Positions 18,999 to 26,930 of a DNA stretch of 64,000 nt are shown here, piece by piece. The notes under the pieces are model-generated. The model was not told where the DNA came from and made no database searches. It worked only from the letters and a program-made list of their open reading frames with translations. The stretch lies in the NCBI GenBank assembly GCA_963837695.1, contig CAWINZ010000005.1:1984001-2048000 (forward strand), given 5' to 3'. Positions within the stretch are counted from its first letter, which is position 1. The number at the start of each line of letters is the position of its first letter. The stretch is from VRUE01 sp963837695. GTDB lineage: Bacteria > Actinomycetota > Thermoleophilia > Solirubrobacterales > 70-9. The position numbers and the translations under genes are program-made.

Positions 18999-20297
18999 AT
19001 GGAGAAGTTCGTCATCAACGGAGGCGCGCCGCTCTCGGGCGAGCTGACAGCTGCCGGAAACAAGAACGCGGCCCTGCCGATCCTCGCCGCCTGCCTGCTC
19101 ACCGAGGAGGAGCTGCTTCTGCACCGGGTGCCCCGGATCCGCGACACCGAAGCCCAGATCGCGCTGCTCGAGCGGCTGGGGGTCGAGGTCTCCTGGGTTG
19201 CCGACAACAGCCTGCGACTTTGCGCGAGGGCGGTCTCCGATGTCGCGGTCGACGAGGAGCTCTCGAACCAGATTCGTGCTTCGTTCCTGCTCGCCGGGCC
19301 GCTGCTGGCGCGCTTTGGCGAGGCGCGCATGCCGCCGCCAGGGGGCGACTTCATCGGCCGCCGCCGGCTCGACGCGCACCTCGACGCCTTCTCGGACCTT
19401 GGCGCCAGTGTCGACGGCGATCGCTGGATCGAGCTGAAGGCCCCGGCCGGGGGGCTGCGTCCCTGCGCGATCTTCATGGATGAGCCGTCGGTGATGGGCA
19501 CGGAGAACGCATTGATGGCAGCGGCGCTGACGCCGGGCCCGACGACCATTTCCAACGCCGCCTCGGAGCCGCACGTTCAAGACCTCGCCCAGTTGCTGAG
19601 CGCGATGGGCGCCGAGGTGACGGGGATCGGATCCAACGTGATGACGGTTCACGGCCGCGACCGCCTCGGCGGGGCTGAGCACACAATCTCCCCCGACCAC
19701 ATCGAGGTCGGCAGCTTCATGGCCCTCGCCGCGGCGACGGGTGGCGAGCTGCGTATCCGCGATGCCGCCCCTGCCGACCTGGTCATGGTGCGCCGCCAGT
19801 TCCGTCGGCTCGGCTTGGAATCGACGATCGAGGGCGACGACGTGATCGTGCCGCCCGAGCAGCGACTGCGGATCAAGGCCGATATCGGCGACGCGATCCC
19901 AAAGATCGAGGACGGCCCTTGGCCGGCATTTCCCGCCGACCTGACCTCGATCGCGCTGGCCCTCGCCACCCAGGCCGACGGCGAGATCCTGATCTTCGAG
20001 AAGATGTTCGAGAACCGCCTCTTTTTCGTTGACAAGCTGGTCGCGATGGGCGCTCGGATCACGCTTTGCGATCCCCACAGGGCGATCGTCAGCGGTCCGA
20101 GCCGGCTTCACGGCGAGCGGGTCGAGAGCCCCGACATCCGGGCCGGAATGGCGATGCTCATCGCCGCCCTGGCGGCGGAGGGCAGCTCGGAGATCGGCAA
20201 CATCCGCCAGATCGACCGGGGCTACGAGTCGATCGACGAGCGCCTGCGCGGCCTCGGTGCGCAGATCGAACGCGTCTCTGCAGAGATCCCCGCATAG
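18999..20297 (+). CDS. murA: UDP-N-acetylglucosamine 1-carboxyvinyltransferase with Cys-to-Asp active site
   Basis: The 432-residue protein is a standard MurA: GGAPLSGELTAAGNKNAALP with Lys22, and the flexible-loop motif PPPGGDFIGRRR. It transfers enolpyruvate to UDP-GlcNAc, the first committed peptidoglycan step. At the position of E. coli Cys115, which fosfomycin alkylates, this protein has Asp117 (codon 19347-19349), as in Mycobacterium tuberculosis; this predicts intrinsic fosfomycin resistance. ATG 18999 gives the family's normal N-terminus, although the frame is open far upstream through antisense of the hydrolase gene. Confidence 0.95.
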   Translation: MEKFVINGGAPLSGELTAAGNKNAALPILAACLLTEEELLLHRVPRIRDTEAQIALLERLGVEVSWVADNSLRLCARAVSDVAVDEELSNQIRASFLLAGPLLARFGEARMPPPGGDFIGRRRLDAHLDAFSDLGASVDGDRWIELKAPAGGLRPCAIFMDEPSVMGTENALMAAALTPGPTTISNAASEPHVQDLAQLLSAMGAEVTGIGSNVMTVHGRDRLGGAEHTISPDHIEVGSFMALAAATGGELRIRDAAPADLVMVRRQFRRLGLESTIEGDDVIVPPEQRLRIKADIGDAIPKIEDGPWPAFPADLTSIALALATQADGEILIFEKMFENRLFFVDKLVAMGARITLCDPHRAIVSGPSRLHGERVESPDIRAGMAMLIAALAAEGSSEIGNIRQIDRGYESIDERLRGLGAQIERVSAEIPA

Positions 20298-20320
20298 GGC
20301 GCTTTCGGCGCTCACTCTCG

Positions 20321-20326
20321 TAAGGT
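20321..20326 (+). promoter_or_regulatory. -10 hexamer TAAGGT for the his run
   Basis: TAAGGT ends 7 bases before the hisZ ATG, 24 bases after the murA stop. It fits the leaderless pattern and is the likely start of the hisZ-hisF transcript. Confidence 0.45.
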
Positions 20327-20333
20327 CAGGCGG

Positions 20334-21323
20334 ATGATCCACCCAATCCCTCCTGGGACGCGCGACATCCTCCCCGACGAGATGCGGGAGCTGCGGCGCC
20401 TGCACCTCGCGATGATCGAGGTGTTCGAGAGCCGTGGCTACGGCGAGGTGGCGACGCCCGCGATCGAGTACGACGAGGTGCTGGCCCGCGGCGACGGTCG
20501 TACCGCGGCCTCCGCCTACCGCTTCTTCGACGAGCGCGGCGATCTGCTGGCGCTGCGCTCCGACATGACCGTGCCGATCGCCCGCCTCGTCGCCTCGCGC
20601 TACGCCGATGCCGAGTGGCCATTGCGCCTTTGCTACCTGGCAAACGCCTTCCGCGCGGTGCGCCCCCAGCGCGGTCAGATGCGCGAGTTCGCCCAGGCCG
20701 GGGTCGAGCTGATCGGGGCGCCGGCCCCCGGCGGGACGATGGAGGTCATCGAGGTCTTGGAGGCGACCCTCGATGCCGCGGGCCTCGATCGAGCGCTGAT
20801 CGGCCTTGGCGACGCCGATCTCTATCGCCAGCTGCTGACCGAGTTCAAGGTCGAAGGCGACGCCCGCGACGCGATCCTGGAGCGGCTGGCGATGCATGAC
20901 CTGGTCGGCCTCGAGGTGGAGCTCTCCCAGGCCGGGCTCGCCACCAAACAGGTGGACACCTGCGTCGCCCTCTCGCAGTTGCGCGGCGGCCGCGAGGTCC
21001 TCGACCAGGCTCGGGCGATCGGCGGGGCGGCGGTCGAGCGGGCGACTGCGCGGCTGGGGGAGACCTACGGCGCGCTTGAAGAGCGCGGCGTGGCGGAGCG
21101 CGTCCGCGTCGATCTCGGCCTGCTACGTGACCTCGGCTACTACAGCGGCGCGATCCTCGAGGTCTACGACCCGGCCGTGGGCCACGTGCTGGGGGGTGGG
21201 GGACGCTACGACGAGTTGCTCAAGCGCTTCGGCATCGACCTGCCCGCGGCGGGGTTTGCCCTCTATCTGGAGCGGGTCCACGTCGCCCAGATGGAGGAGT
21301 CACGGCGAGAGGAGCCATCGTGA
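20334..21323 (+). CDS. hisZ: ATP phosphoribosyltransferase regulatory subunit
   Basis: The 329-residue protein resembles the catalytic core of histidyl-tRNA synthetase (PPGTRDILPDEMRELRRL, LRSDMTVPIARLVASRYA, and VLGGGGRYDELLKRFG) but lacks the C-terminal anticodon-binding domain. This, and the short hisG directly behind it, identify HisZ, which forms the hetero-octameric ATP-PRT with HisG-S and provides histidine feedback. It ends in a GTGA overlap with hisG. A true hisS is unlikely because of the length and the operon. Confidence 0.92.
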   Translation: MIHPIPPGTRDILPDEMRELRRLHLAMIEVFESRGYGEVATPAIEYDEVLARGDGRTAASAYRFFDERGDLLALRSDMTVPIARLVASRYADAEWPLRLCYLANAFRAVRPQRGQMREFAQAGVELIGAPAPGGTMEVIEVLEATLDAAGLDRALIGLGDADLYRQLLTEFKVEGDARDAILERLAMHDLVGLEVELSQAGLATKQVDTCVALSQLRGGREVLDQARAIGGAAVERATARLGETYGALEERGVAERVRVDLGLLRDLGYYSGAILEVYDPAVGHVLGGGGRYDELLKRFGIDLPAAGFALYLERVHVAQMEESRREEPS

Positions 21324-22000
21324 GCGTCGAAGTCGCCGGTATGGCCGGCGCGAAGGCCGACGGACCGCTGAAGCTGGCGGTGCCCCGCGGCGCGCTGCTC
21401 GCCGGAACGCTCGACGTCCTCGACGCGGCCGGCGTCGACACCGCCGCGGTGCGCGGCGAGTCGCGCTCGCTGATCTTTCCGGGCGAGGGGATCACGCTGG
21501 TGACGATGCGCCCCTCCGACGTGCCGACCTACGTCGAGGCCGGCGCCGCCGACGCGGGCATCACCGGCAAGGACGTGCTGCTCGAGCAGGCGGACCGCAT
21601 GGTCTACGAGCTGCTCGACCTCGGCTACGGGCGCTGCCGGATGGTTCTCGCCGGGCGCAAGGGAGACGAAAGCCTCGGCGAGTCGCAGCGGCGGTTGGGG
21701 ATGATGCGGATCGCGACCAAGTACCCGCGCATCGCTGAGCGTTACTTCGAGTCGACCGGCCGCCAGGTCGAGACGATCGAGGTCAAGGGCTCGGTTGAGC
21801 TGGCGCCCCTGATCGGCCTGGGAGACGGCATCGTCGACCTCGTCGCCACCGGCCGCACGCTGGAAGAGAACGACCTGGAGGTCCGCGAGGAGATCGTCGA
21901 GTGCACGGCGCGGTTCGTGGCGAACCGGGTGGCGCACAAGCTGCGAGCGGCGGAGATCGATGCGCTGACGGCAAAGTTGCGGGAGGCGACGGCGGGATGA
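21320..22000 (+). CDS. hisG: ATP phosphoribosyltransferase, short form
   Basis: The 226-residue protein is the short HisG type without the ACT-like regulatory domain: LKLAVPRGALLAGTLDVLDA at the start, DAGITGKDVLLE, and ELAPLIGLGDGIVDLVATGRT near the C-terminus. It joins ATP and PRPP in the first histidine step and needs HisZ, encoded just upstream. GTG 21320 overlaps the hisZ stop; ATG 21341 is a possible alternative. The stop overlaps the hisD ATG. Confidence 0.95.
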   Translation: MSVEVAGMAGAKADGPLKLAVPRGALLAGTLDVLDAAGVDTAAVRGESRSLIFPGEGITLVTMRPSDVPTYVEAGAADAGITGKDVLLEQADRMVYELLDLGYGRCRMVLAGRKGDESLGESQRRLGMMRIATKYPRIAERYFESTGRQVETIEVKGSVELAPLIGLGDGIVDLVATGRTLEENDLEVREEIVECTARFVANRVAHKLRAAEIDALTAKLREATAG

Positions 22001-23280
22001 GGGTGCGGCGCTTCGAGTGGAAGGGCGTCGACGAGATCGCACGGGAGATCAGGCGCTGGGTCGCCAGCGCCAGACCCGATGACGTCTTCGGATCCGTTCA
22101 CAAAATCGGTAAGCAAGTTGAGGCGCAGCGTGATGTTGCGTTGTGTGCTCTGGCCACAAGTCTGGACGGCGTTGAGCAGACGCCAGATTCGCTGCGGGTC
22201 GATCCCGGAGATGCCGAGAAGGCCCTGGCCACGCTAGACCCGGAACTGCGCAGCGCCATGGAACTGGCCGCCGCGAACGTCCACTCGGTCGCTCGAGCTC
22301 AGGTGACCGACGAAACCCGGGAGATCGACCTTCCACAGGGTCAAAGGGTGAGCATCCGCGAGGTGCCGGTCGCGAGCGCCGGGGTCTATGCGCCCGGCGG
22401 TCGGGCCACCTACCCCTCAAGCGTGCTGATGTGCGCGATCCCGGCGCGCGTCGCCGGGGTACAGAACCTTGCTCTGGCATCCCCCCCGGGGAAAGACGGA
22501 CGGGTCGCCGACCCCGTCCTCGCCGCAGCCGCGCTGTGCGAGATAGATGAGATCTACGCGGTGGGCGGGGCGCAGGCAATTTTCGCGCTCACCTATGGAA
22601 CCGAGACGGTCAGTCCCGTTGACGTGATCGTCGGTCCGGGCAATCTCTGGGTGCAGGAGGCAAAGCGCGCCGTCATGGGTTTGGTCGGCATCGACTCGTA
22701 CGCCGGACCTTCAGAGTTGATGCTGGTCGCTGGACATGACACCGATCCGAAGTGGGCCGCACTCGATCTTTGCGCCCAGGCCGAGCACGGTCCTGAAAGC
22801 CCACTGATCGTCGCCGCCGTCGAGGAGCACGTGCTCGACGCGATCGTGGCCGCCACCGAAGACGCCGCCGCTTCTCGATCCAGCGTCTTCGACGCCCCCC
22901 TTGCCCTCATCCAGGTTCCCGATCTCGGCGACGCGATCGACTTCGCCAATGCCTTCGCACCCGAGCACCTGCAGCTGATGGAGGAGGACGCCGCGCTGCA
23001 GGCTGATCGGATCAGGACCGCGGGCTGTGTCTTCGTCGGTCGCTATGGAGCCACCGCCTTCGGCGACTACGTCGCCGGTTCCAACCACGTCCTGCCGACT
23101 ACCAAGACCGGGCGCTTCTCCGGGCCCCTTGGACCGGCGACCTTTCGTCGTCGCATCTCCAAAGTCGAGATCTCAGGGGCCGCGGCCACGAGCCTGGCCC
23201 AGCCGGTCGAAACTCTTGCCAGCGCAGAGGGACTCCCCGTCCACGGCGAGTCGGCAATGATTAGGGCCAAGGATGACTGA
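21997..23280 (+). CDS. hisD: histidinol dehydrogenase
   Basis: The 427-residue protein has the HisD signatures: PGGRATYPSSVLMCAIPARV, the EIYAVGGAQAIFAL/VDVIVGPGN stretch, IDSYAGPSELMLVAGHDTDP, LCAQAEHGPES with metal/base residues, and AFAPEHLQLM. It oxidises histidinol to histidine in two steps. ATG 21997 overlaps the hisG stop in ATGA. Parts of the gene, especially 22080-22300 and 22560-22730, use more A/T-ending codons than its neighbours, hinting at gene replacement. No hisC follows, although actinobacterial operons often have it here. Confidence 0.94.
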   Translation: MRVRRFEWKGVDEIAREIRRWVASARPDDVFGSVHKIGKQVEAQRDVALCALATSLDGVEQTPDSLRVDPGDAEKALATLDPELRSAMELAAANVHSVARAQVTDETREIDLPQGQRVSIREVPVASAGVYAPGGRATYPSSVLMCAIPARVAGVQNLALASPPGKDGRVADPVLAAAALCEIDEIYAVGGAQAIFALTYGTETVSPVDVIVGPGNLWVQEAKRAVMGLVGIDSYAGPSELMLVAGHDTDPKWAALDLCAQAEHGPESPLIVAAVEEHVLDAIVAATEDAAASRSSVFDAPLALIQVPDLGDAIDFANAFAPEHLQLMEEDAALQADRIRTAGCVFVGRYGATAFGDYVAGSNHVLPTTKTGRFSGPLGPATFRRRISKVEISGAAATSLAQPVETLASAEGLPVHGESAMIRAKDD

Positions 23281-23872
23281 GATGAATAGAACTGCCAACA
23301 GAGAACGCAGCACTGCCGAGACCAAGATCAAGCTCTCGCTCGATCTGGACGGGGGCGAGTCGAGCGCCGCTACCGGCGTCGGCTTCCTCGATCACATGCT
23401 GGACCTGCTCGCCCGTCACGGCAGGCTGGGGCTGCGGGTCGAGGCCAGCGGCGACCTGGAGACCGGTGCGCACCACACTGTCGAGGACGTCGGCATCGTG
23501 CTCGGCCAGGCGCTCGACGAGGCGCTTGGCGACCGTGCCGGGATCCGCCGCTACGGCTCGGCGCTGGTGCCGATGGACGAGTCGCTGGCCGAGTGCGCGA
23601 TCGACATCTCGGGGCGGCCGCTCTGCGTCTTCGATGCCGAGCTGCCGGCAACCTCGATCGCCGGCTTCGACAGCGAGCTGGCCGAGGAGTTCTTCCGCGC
23701 CGTCGCCAACGCTTCGAAGATGACCCTGCACGTCTCGGTCCGCTACGGGACCAACGTCCACCACATGATCGAGGCCTGCTTCAAGGCCTTCGCCCGCGCC
23801 CTGCGCGTCGCCGTCTCGGTCGACCCCGAGGAGAGCGGCGTGCCCTCGACCAAGGGGACCCTGAGCGAATGA
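23273..23872 (+). CDS. hisB: imidazoleglycerol-phosphate dehydratase
   Basis: The 199-residue protein is a monofunctional IGPD: the duplicated metal-binding segments GFLDHMLDLLARHG with HHTVEDVGIVLGQAL, and FFRAVANASKMTLHV with NVHHMIEACFKAFARAL. It dehydrates imidazoleglycerol phosphate. ATG 23273 overlaps the hisD end by 8 bases; ATG 23282, eight bases after AAGGA, is equally possible. The stop overlaps the hisH start. Confidence 0.95.
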   Translation: MTEMNRTANRERSTAETKIKLSLDLDGGESSAATGVGFLDHMLDLLARHGRLGLRVEASGDLETGAHHTVEDVGIVLGQALDEALGDRAGIRRYGSALVPMDESLAECAIDISGRPLCVFDAELPATSIAGFDSELAEEFFRAVANASKMTLHVSVRYGTNVHHMIEACFKAFARALRVAVSVDPEESGVPSTKGTLSE

Positions 23873-24495
23873 CGGCGCGGATCTGCATCTTGGACTACGG
23901 GATGGGCAACCTGCGCTCGGTCGAGAAGGCGCTCGAGCACGTCGGCGCGACGGCGACGATCGGCAACGACGCCGGGACGATCCGGGCAGCCGATGGCCTC
24001 ATTCTGCCCGGCGTCGGCGCCTTTCCCAAGGCGATGGAACGGGTGCGGGAGCTCGGTCTCGACGAGCTGATCGGGGAGCGTCGCGACAGTGGCGTGCCGA
24101 TCCTCGGCATCTGCCTCGGCCTACAACTGCTCTTCGACTCGACCACCGAGCTGAGAGGAGCCGAGGGCATCGGCCTTCTTCCAGGTGGCGTGGCCGAACT
24201 CGAGGCGGACGGTCTCAAGGTCCCGCACATCGGCTGGTCGCCGGTGCGCTGGGAGAAGCAGTCGCGCCTCGCCGAGGGGATCGAGAGCGAGACGCCCTTC
24301 TACTTCGTCCACTCCTTCGCGCCGAGCCCCGACCACGACGATCTGCTTGGCAGCGCCGCCTACGGCCCCCGCTTCGCCTGCGCGGCGGAGCGCGACAACG
24401 TCTTCGGCGTCCAGTTCCACCCGGAGAAGTCGAGCGCGGCAGGCCTGCGCCTGCTTTCGAATTTCGCCGGGGTCTGCTCCGCCGTGCCGGCGTGA
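23869..24495 (+). CDS. hisH: imidazole glycerol phosphate synthase, glutaminase subunit
   Basis: The 208-residue class I glutamine amidotransferase has the nucleophile Cys82 in ILGICLGLQLLF and the His-Glu pair in FGVQFHPEKSS; the oxyanion strand reads LILPGVGAFP. It delivers ammonia to HisF. The start is the ATG overlapping the hisB TGA; the open frame upstream is a shadow of hisB. The next gene, hisA, starts inside its stop. Confidence 0.95.
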   Translation: MTARICILDYGMGNLRSVEKALEHVGATATIGNDAGTIRAADGLILPGVGAFPKAMERVRELGLDELIGERRDSGVPILGICLGLQLLFDSTTELRGAEGIGLLPGGVAELEADGLKVPHIGWSPVRWEKQSRLAEGIESETPFYFVHSFAPSPDHDDLLGSAAYGPRFACAAERDNVFGVQFHPEKSSAAGLRLLSNFAGVCSAVPA

Positions 24496-25214
24496 TCCTC
24501 TATCCCGCCATCGACATCCGCGGCGGCCATGCGGTGCGATTGGTGCAGGGCGACTACGACCGCGAGACCACCTACGACGCCGACCCGGTCGACGCCGCAA
24601 GACGCTGGGTAGACGAAGGCGCCGAGTTCCTCCACGTCGTCGACCTCGACGGAGCCAAGGCGGGCGAACCGCGCAACCTCGAAGCGATCGAGCGCATCGC
24701 CGCGACGGTCGACTGCCCGATCCAGGTGGGCGGAGGACTGCGTGACCCCCAATCAGTGCGCGCCATCCTCGACGCCGGCGCCGACCGGGTGGTGATCGGC
24801 ACCGCCGCCCTCCGAGACCCGGAGTTCCTCGACGCGATGCTCGAAGCCCACGGCCACCGAGTGGTCGTCTCCGTTGACGCCCGCGCCGGTCGGGTCGCGC
24901 TGGAGGGCTGGACGGAGGCGGGGGAGGAGACCGCGGTCGACGCAATCGCAGCGCTGAGCGAGCGAGGCGTAGCGCGCTTCCTCTGCACGGCGATCGAGGT
25001 AGACGGCACGATGGAGGGCCCGGCGGTCGATCAGCTGACCGAGATCGCAAACGCCACCAGCTCCAAGGTAATTGCCTCCGGCGGCGTAGGAAACCTGACC
25101 CACCTCGAATCCCTAGCCAGCTCCACGCCCGCAAACGTCGAGGGCGCAATCGTGGGTCGTGCCCTCTATGAGCGCAAATTCACCGTCGCCGACGGCATCA
25201 AGGCCCTAGCCTGA
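24492..25214 (+). CDS. hisA: ProFAR isomerase (HisA)
   Basis: The 240-residue TIM barrel starts ILYPAIDIRGGHAVRLVQG with the catalytic Asp, has FLHVVDLDGAK, QVGGGLRDPQSVRAILDAGA, and the second catalytic region ALEGWTEAGEETAVDAI. It isomerises ProFAR to PRFAR. In many actinobacteria the HisA protein (PriA) also serves tryptophan synthesis; I cannot decide that from sequence alone. GTG start overlaps the hisH stop. Confidence 0.93.
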   Translation: MILYPAIDIRGGHAVRLVQGDYDRETTYDADPVDAARRWVDEGAEFLHVVDLDGAKAGEPRNLEAIERIAATVDCPIQVGGGLRDPQSVRAILDAGADRVVIGTAALRDPEFLDAMLEAHGHRVVVSVDARAGRVALEGWTEAGEETAVDAIAALSERGVARFLCTAIEVDGTMEGPAVDQLTEIANATSSKVIASGGVGNLTHLESLASSTPANVEGAIVGRALYERKFTVADGIKALA

Positions 25215-25218
25215 GTCG

Positions 25219-25977
25219 ATGGTTCTCAAACGAGTGATCCCCTGCCTCGACGTCGACGCCGGCCGCGTCGTCAAGGGAACGAACTTCGTCGGCCTCCGTG
25301 ACGCCGGCGACCCGGTCGAGCTGGCCGAGCGCTACGACGCCGAGGGCGCCGACGAGTTGGTCTTCCTCGACATCACCGCCTCGCACGAGAAGCGCGACAC
25401 GATTGTCGAGCTGGCGCGGCGCACCGCCGACAACGTCTTCATTCCCTTCACGATCGGCGGCGGCATCCGCTCGGTAGAGGATGCACAGGCCGTGCTCGAC
25501 GCCGGCGCCGACAAGGTCTCGGTGAACTCCTCGGCGCTGGAGAGGCCCGAGTTGCTGACCGAGCTGGCGGACCACTTTGGGGCCCAGTGCGTCGTAATCG
25601 CGATCGATGCCAAACGCGAGGAGAGCGGCTGGGGCGTCTACGTCAACGGCGGCCGCAAGCGGATCGAGGGCCGCGAGGCGGTCGCCTGGGCGAGGGAAGC
25701 TGTGGAGGCGGGAGCCGGGGAGGTGCTGCTAACGAGCATGGATCGCGACGGCACCAACGATGGGTACGACATCGCCCTGACCCGCGCGGTCGCCGACGCC
25801 GTGACCGTGCCGGTGATCGCCTCTGGGGGGGCAGGCACGCTCGAGCACCTCAGCGAGGCGATTAACGACGGGAGCGCAGACGCCGTCCTCTGCGCCTCGA
25901 TCTTCCACTACGGCACCTACCGGGTGCGCGATGCGAAGCAGCACCTGGCGGCGGCCGGCATTCCGGTTCGCGCTTAG
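25219..25977 (+). CDS. hisF: imidazole glycerol phosphate synthase, cyclase subunit
   Basis: The 252-residue TIM barrel has VIPCLDVDAGRVVKGTNFVG with the catalytic Asp, DELVFLDITASHEKR, PFTIGGGIRSVEDAQAVLDA, and LLTSMDRDGTNDGYD with the second catalytic Asp. With HisH it closes the imidazole ring. It is the last his gene here; hisE and hisI, which often follow, are absent from the window. Its end overlaps the convergent deacetylase gene by 4 bases. Confidence 0.95.
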   Translation: MVLKRVIPCLDVDAGRVVKGTNFVGLRDAGDPVELAERYDAEGADELVFLDITASHEKRDTIVELARRTADNVFIPFTIGGGIRSVEDAQAVLDAGADKVSVNSSALERPELLTELADHFGAQCVVIAIDAKREESGWGVYVNGGRKRIEGREAVAWAREAVEAGAGEVLLTSMDRDGTNDGYDIALTRAVADAVTVPVIASGGAGTLEHLSEAINDGSADAVLCASIFHYGTYRVRDAKQHLAAAGIPVRA

Positions 25978-26900
25978 CTTTCGCCGGACTGCAGGTCGGA
26001 GGCCATGCCGGCGACACCCTCCGAGCCGAGGATCTCAAAGCGATCCAGTTCGTAGGGGTGGTCGCGGTCGGCGTAGCCGCGAATCTCGGTGGTGGCGCCT
26101 ACGTAGCCGGCTGCTTCTACCGCGGCGATCACGGTCGCGTTGAAGCGCCCCGCCGGGTAGCAGAAGTTCTTCACCGGGACGCCGTAGTCGCGGCGCAGGA
26201 TCGCCCGCGAGCCCGCGACTTCTTCCTTTAGCTGCGCGGCGTCGAGTTCGGTCAAGTCGAGATGGTGGATCGTGTGGGCGGCCAGCTCCCAGCCCGCGGC
26301 GATCATCGCTTCCACGTTGCTCGTGTAGAGGTCCGAACCTTCGGCCTTGAGGTTGAGCACGCCGGCCCAGCCGTGGCGGCGCAGCTCCGGGAGTGCGTAG
26401 GTGAACTGTGGCCTGTAGCCGTCGTCGAAGGAGACGACGACCGGCTTCGGCGGAAGCCTCGCGCCGCGGTACCAGGCTGCCTCGACCTGTTCGAGCGTCA
26501 CCGCCTCATAGCCGTGTCCGTCCAGCCAGTTCATCTGCTTGTGGAAGTCGGGGCGGCTGACGTAGAGGTCGGGGTAGGGCGCGCTGGCCGGCGCGGCACC
26601 GAGCACGTGGTACTCGAGGATCGGCACCGGGCCGGTGAAGGGGCGCCAGCCGGGCTGGGGGGTGGCATTGGTGACCTCCGCTGCGGCCGGACGACCTGCA
26701 GGCGACCGCGCGGTCGAGGTTTGGCTCGCTGCCCGATTCAAACCTCGACTGCGGCCGTTGCCCTCGCCGCCGGAGGAGGAGACGGCGAACGCGATGACGA
26801 TCGCCACCGCGACAACGAGCAGCGCGGCGCCGGCAATCGTCCGCCGCCGCCGGACCTGCCGCCGCTGCCTTTCCCGCCTTGCCTTGCGCTCGTCGGCCAT
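25974..26900 (-). CDS. polysaccharide deacetylase family protein, membrane anchored
   Basis: The 308-residue protein has a very basic N-terminus, one membrane helix (IAGAALLVVAVAIVIAFAV), a low-complexity linker and a NodB-type domain: PILEYHVL, the metal-binding VVSFDDGYRPQF, LAAHTIHHLDLTEL, and NFCYPAGRFN. The two-acid and His-x-x-x-His features support metal-dependent deacetylation of a wall or capsule polysaccharide outside the cell. TACCAT is 14 bases before the ATG. It diverges from the CCA-type gene. Confidence 0.87.
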   Translation of the reverse strand: MADERKARRERQRRQVRRRRTIAGAALLVVAVAIVIAFAVSSSGGEGNGRSRGLNRAASQTSTARSPAGRPAAAEVTNATPQPGWRPFTGPVPILEYHVLGAAPASAPYPDLYVSRPDFHKQMNWLDGHGYEAVTLEQVEAAWYRGARLPPKPVVVSFDDGYRPQFTYALPELRRHGWAGVLNLKAEGSDLYTSNVEAMIAAGWELAAHTIHHLDLTELDAAQLKEEVAGSRAILRRDYGVPVKNFCYPAGRFNATVIAAVEAAGYVGATTEIRGYADRDHPYELDRFEILGSEGVAGMASDLQSGES

Positions 26901-26930
26901 CGGTGAACGCGATCATGGTAGGCATTGGGG

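Noticed and set aside
18987..20897. 636-codon minus-strand frame over murA and hisZ
   Set aside because: It spans two genes and their junction on the other strand, with no recognisable domain.
20334..21323. Histidyl-tRNA synthetase (hisS)
   Set aside because: The anticodon-binding domain is missing and short hisG follows directly; hisZ fits better.
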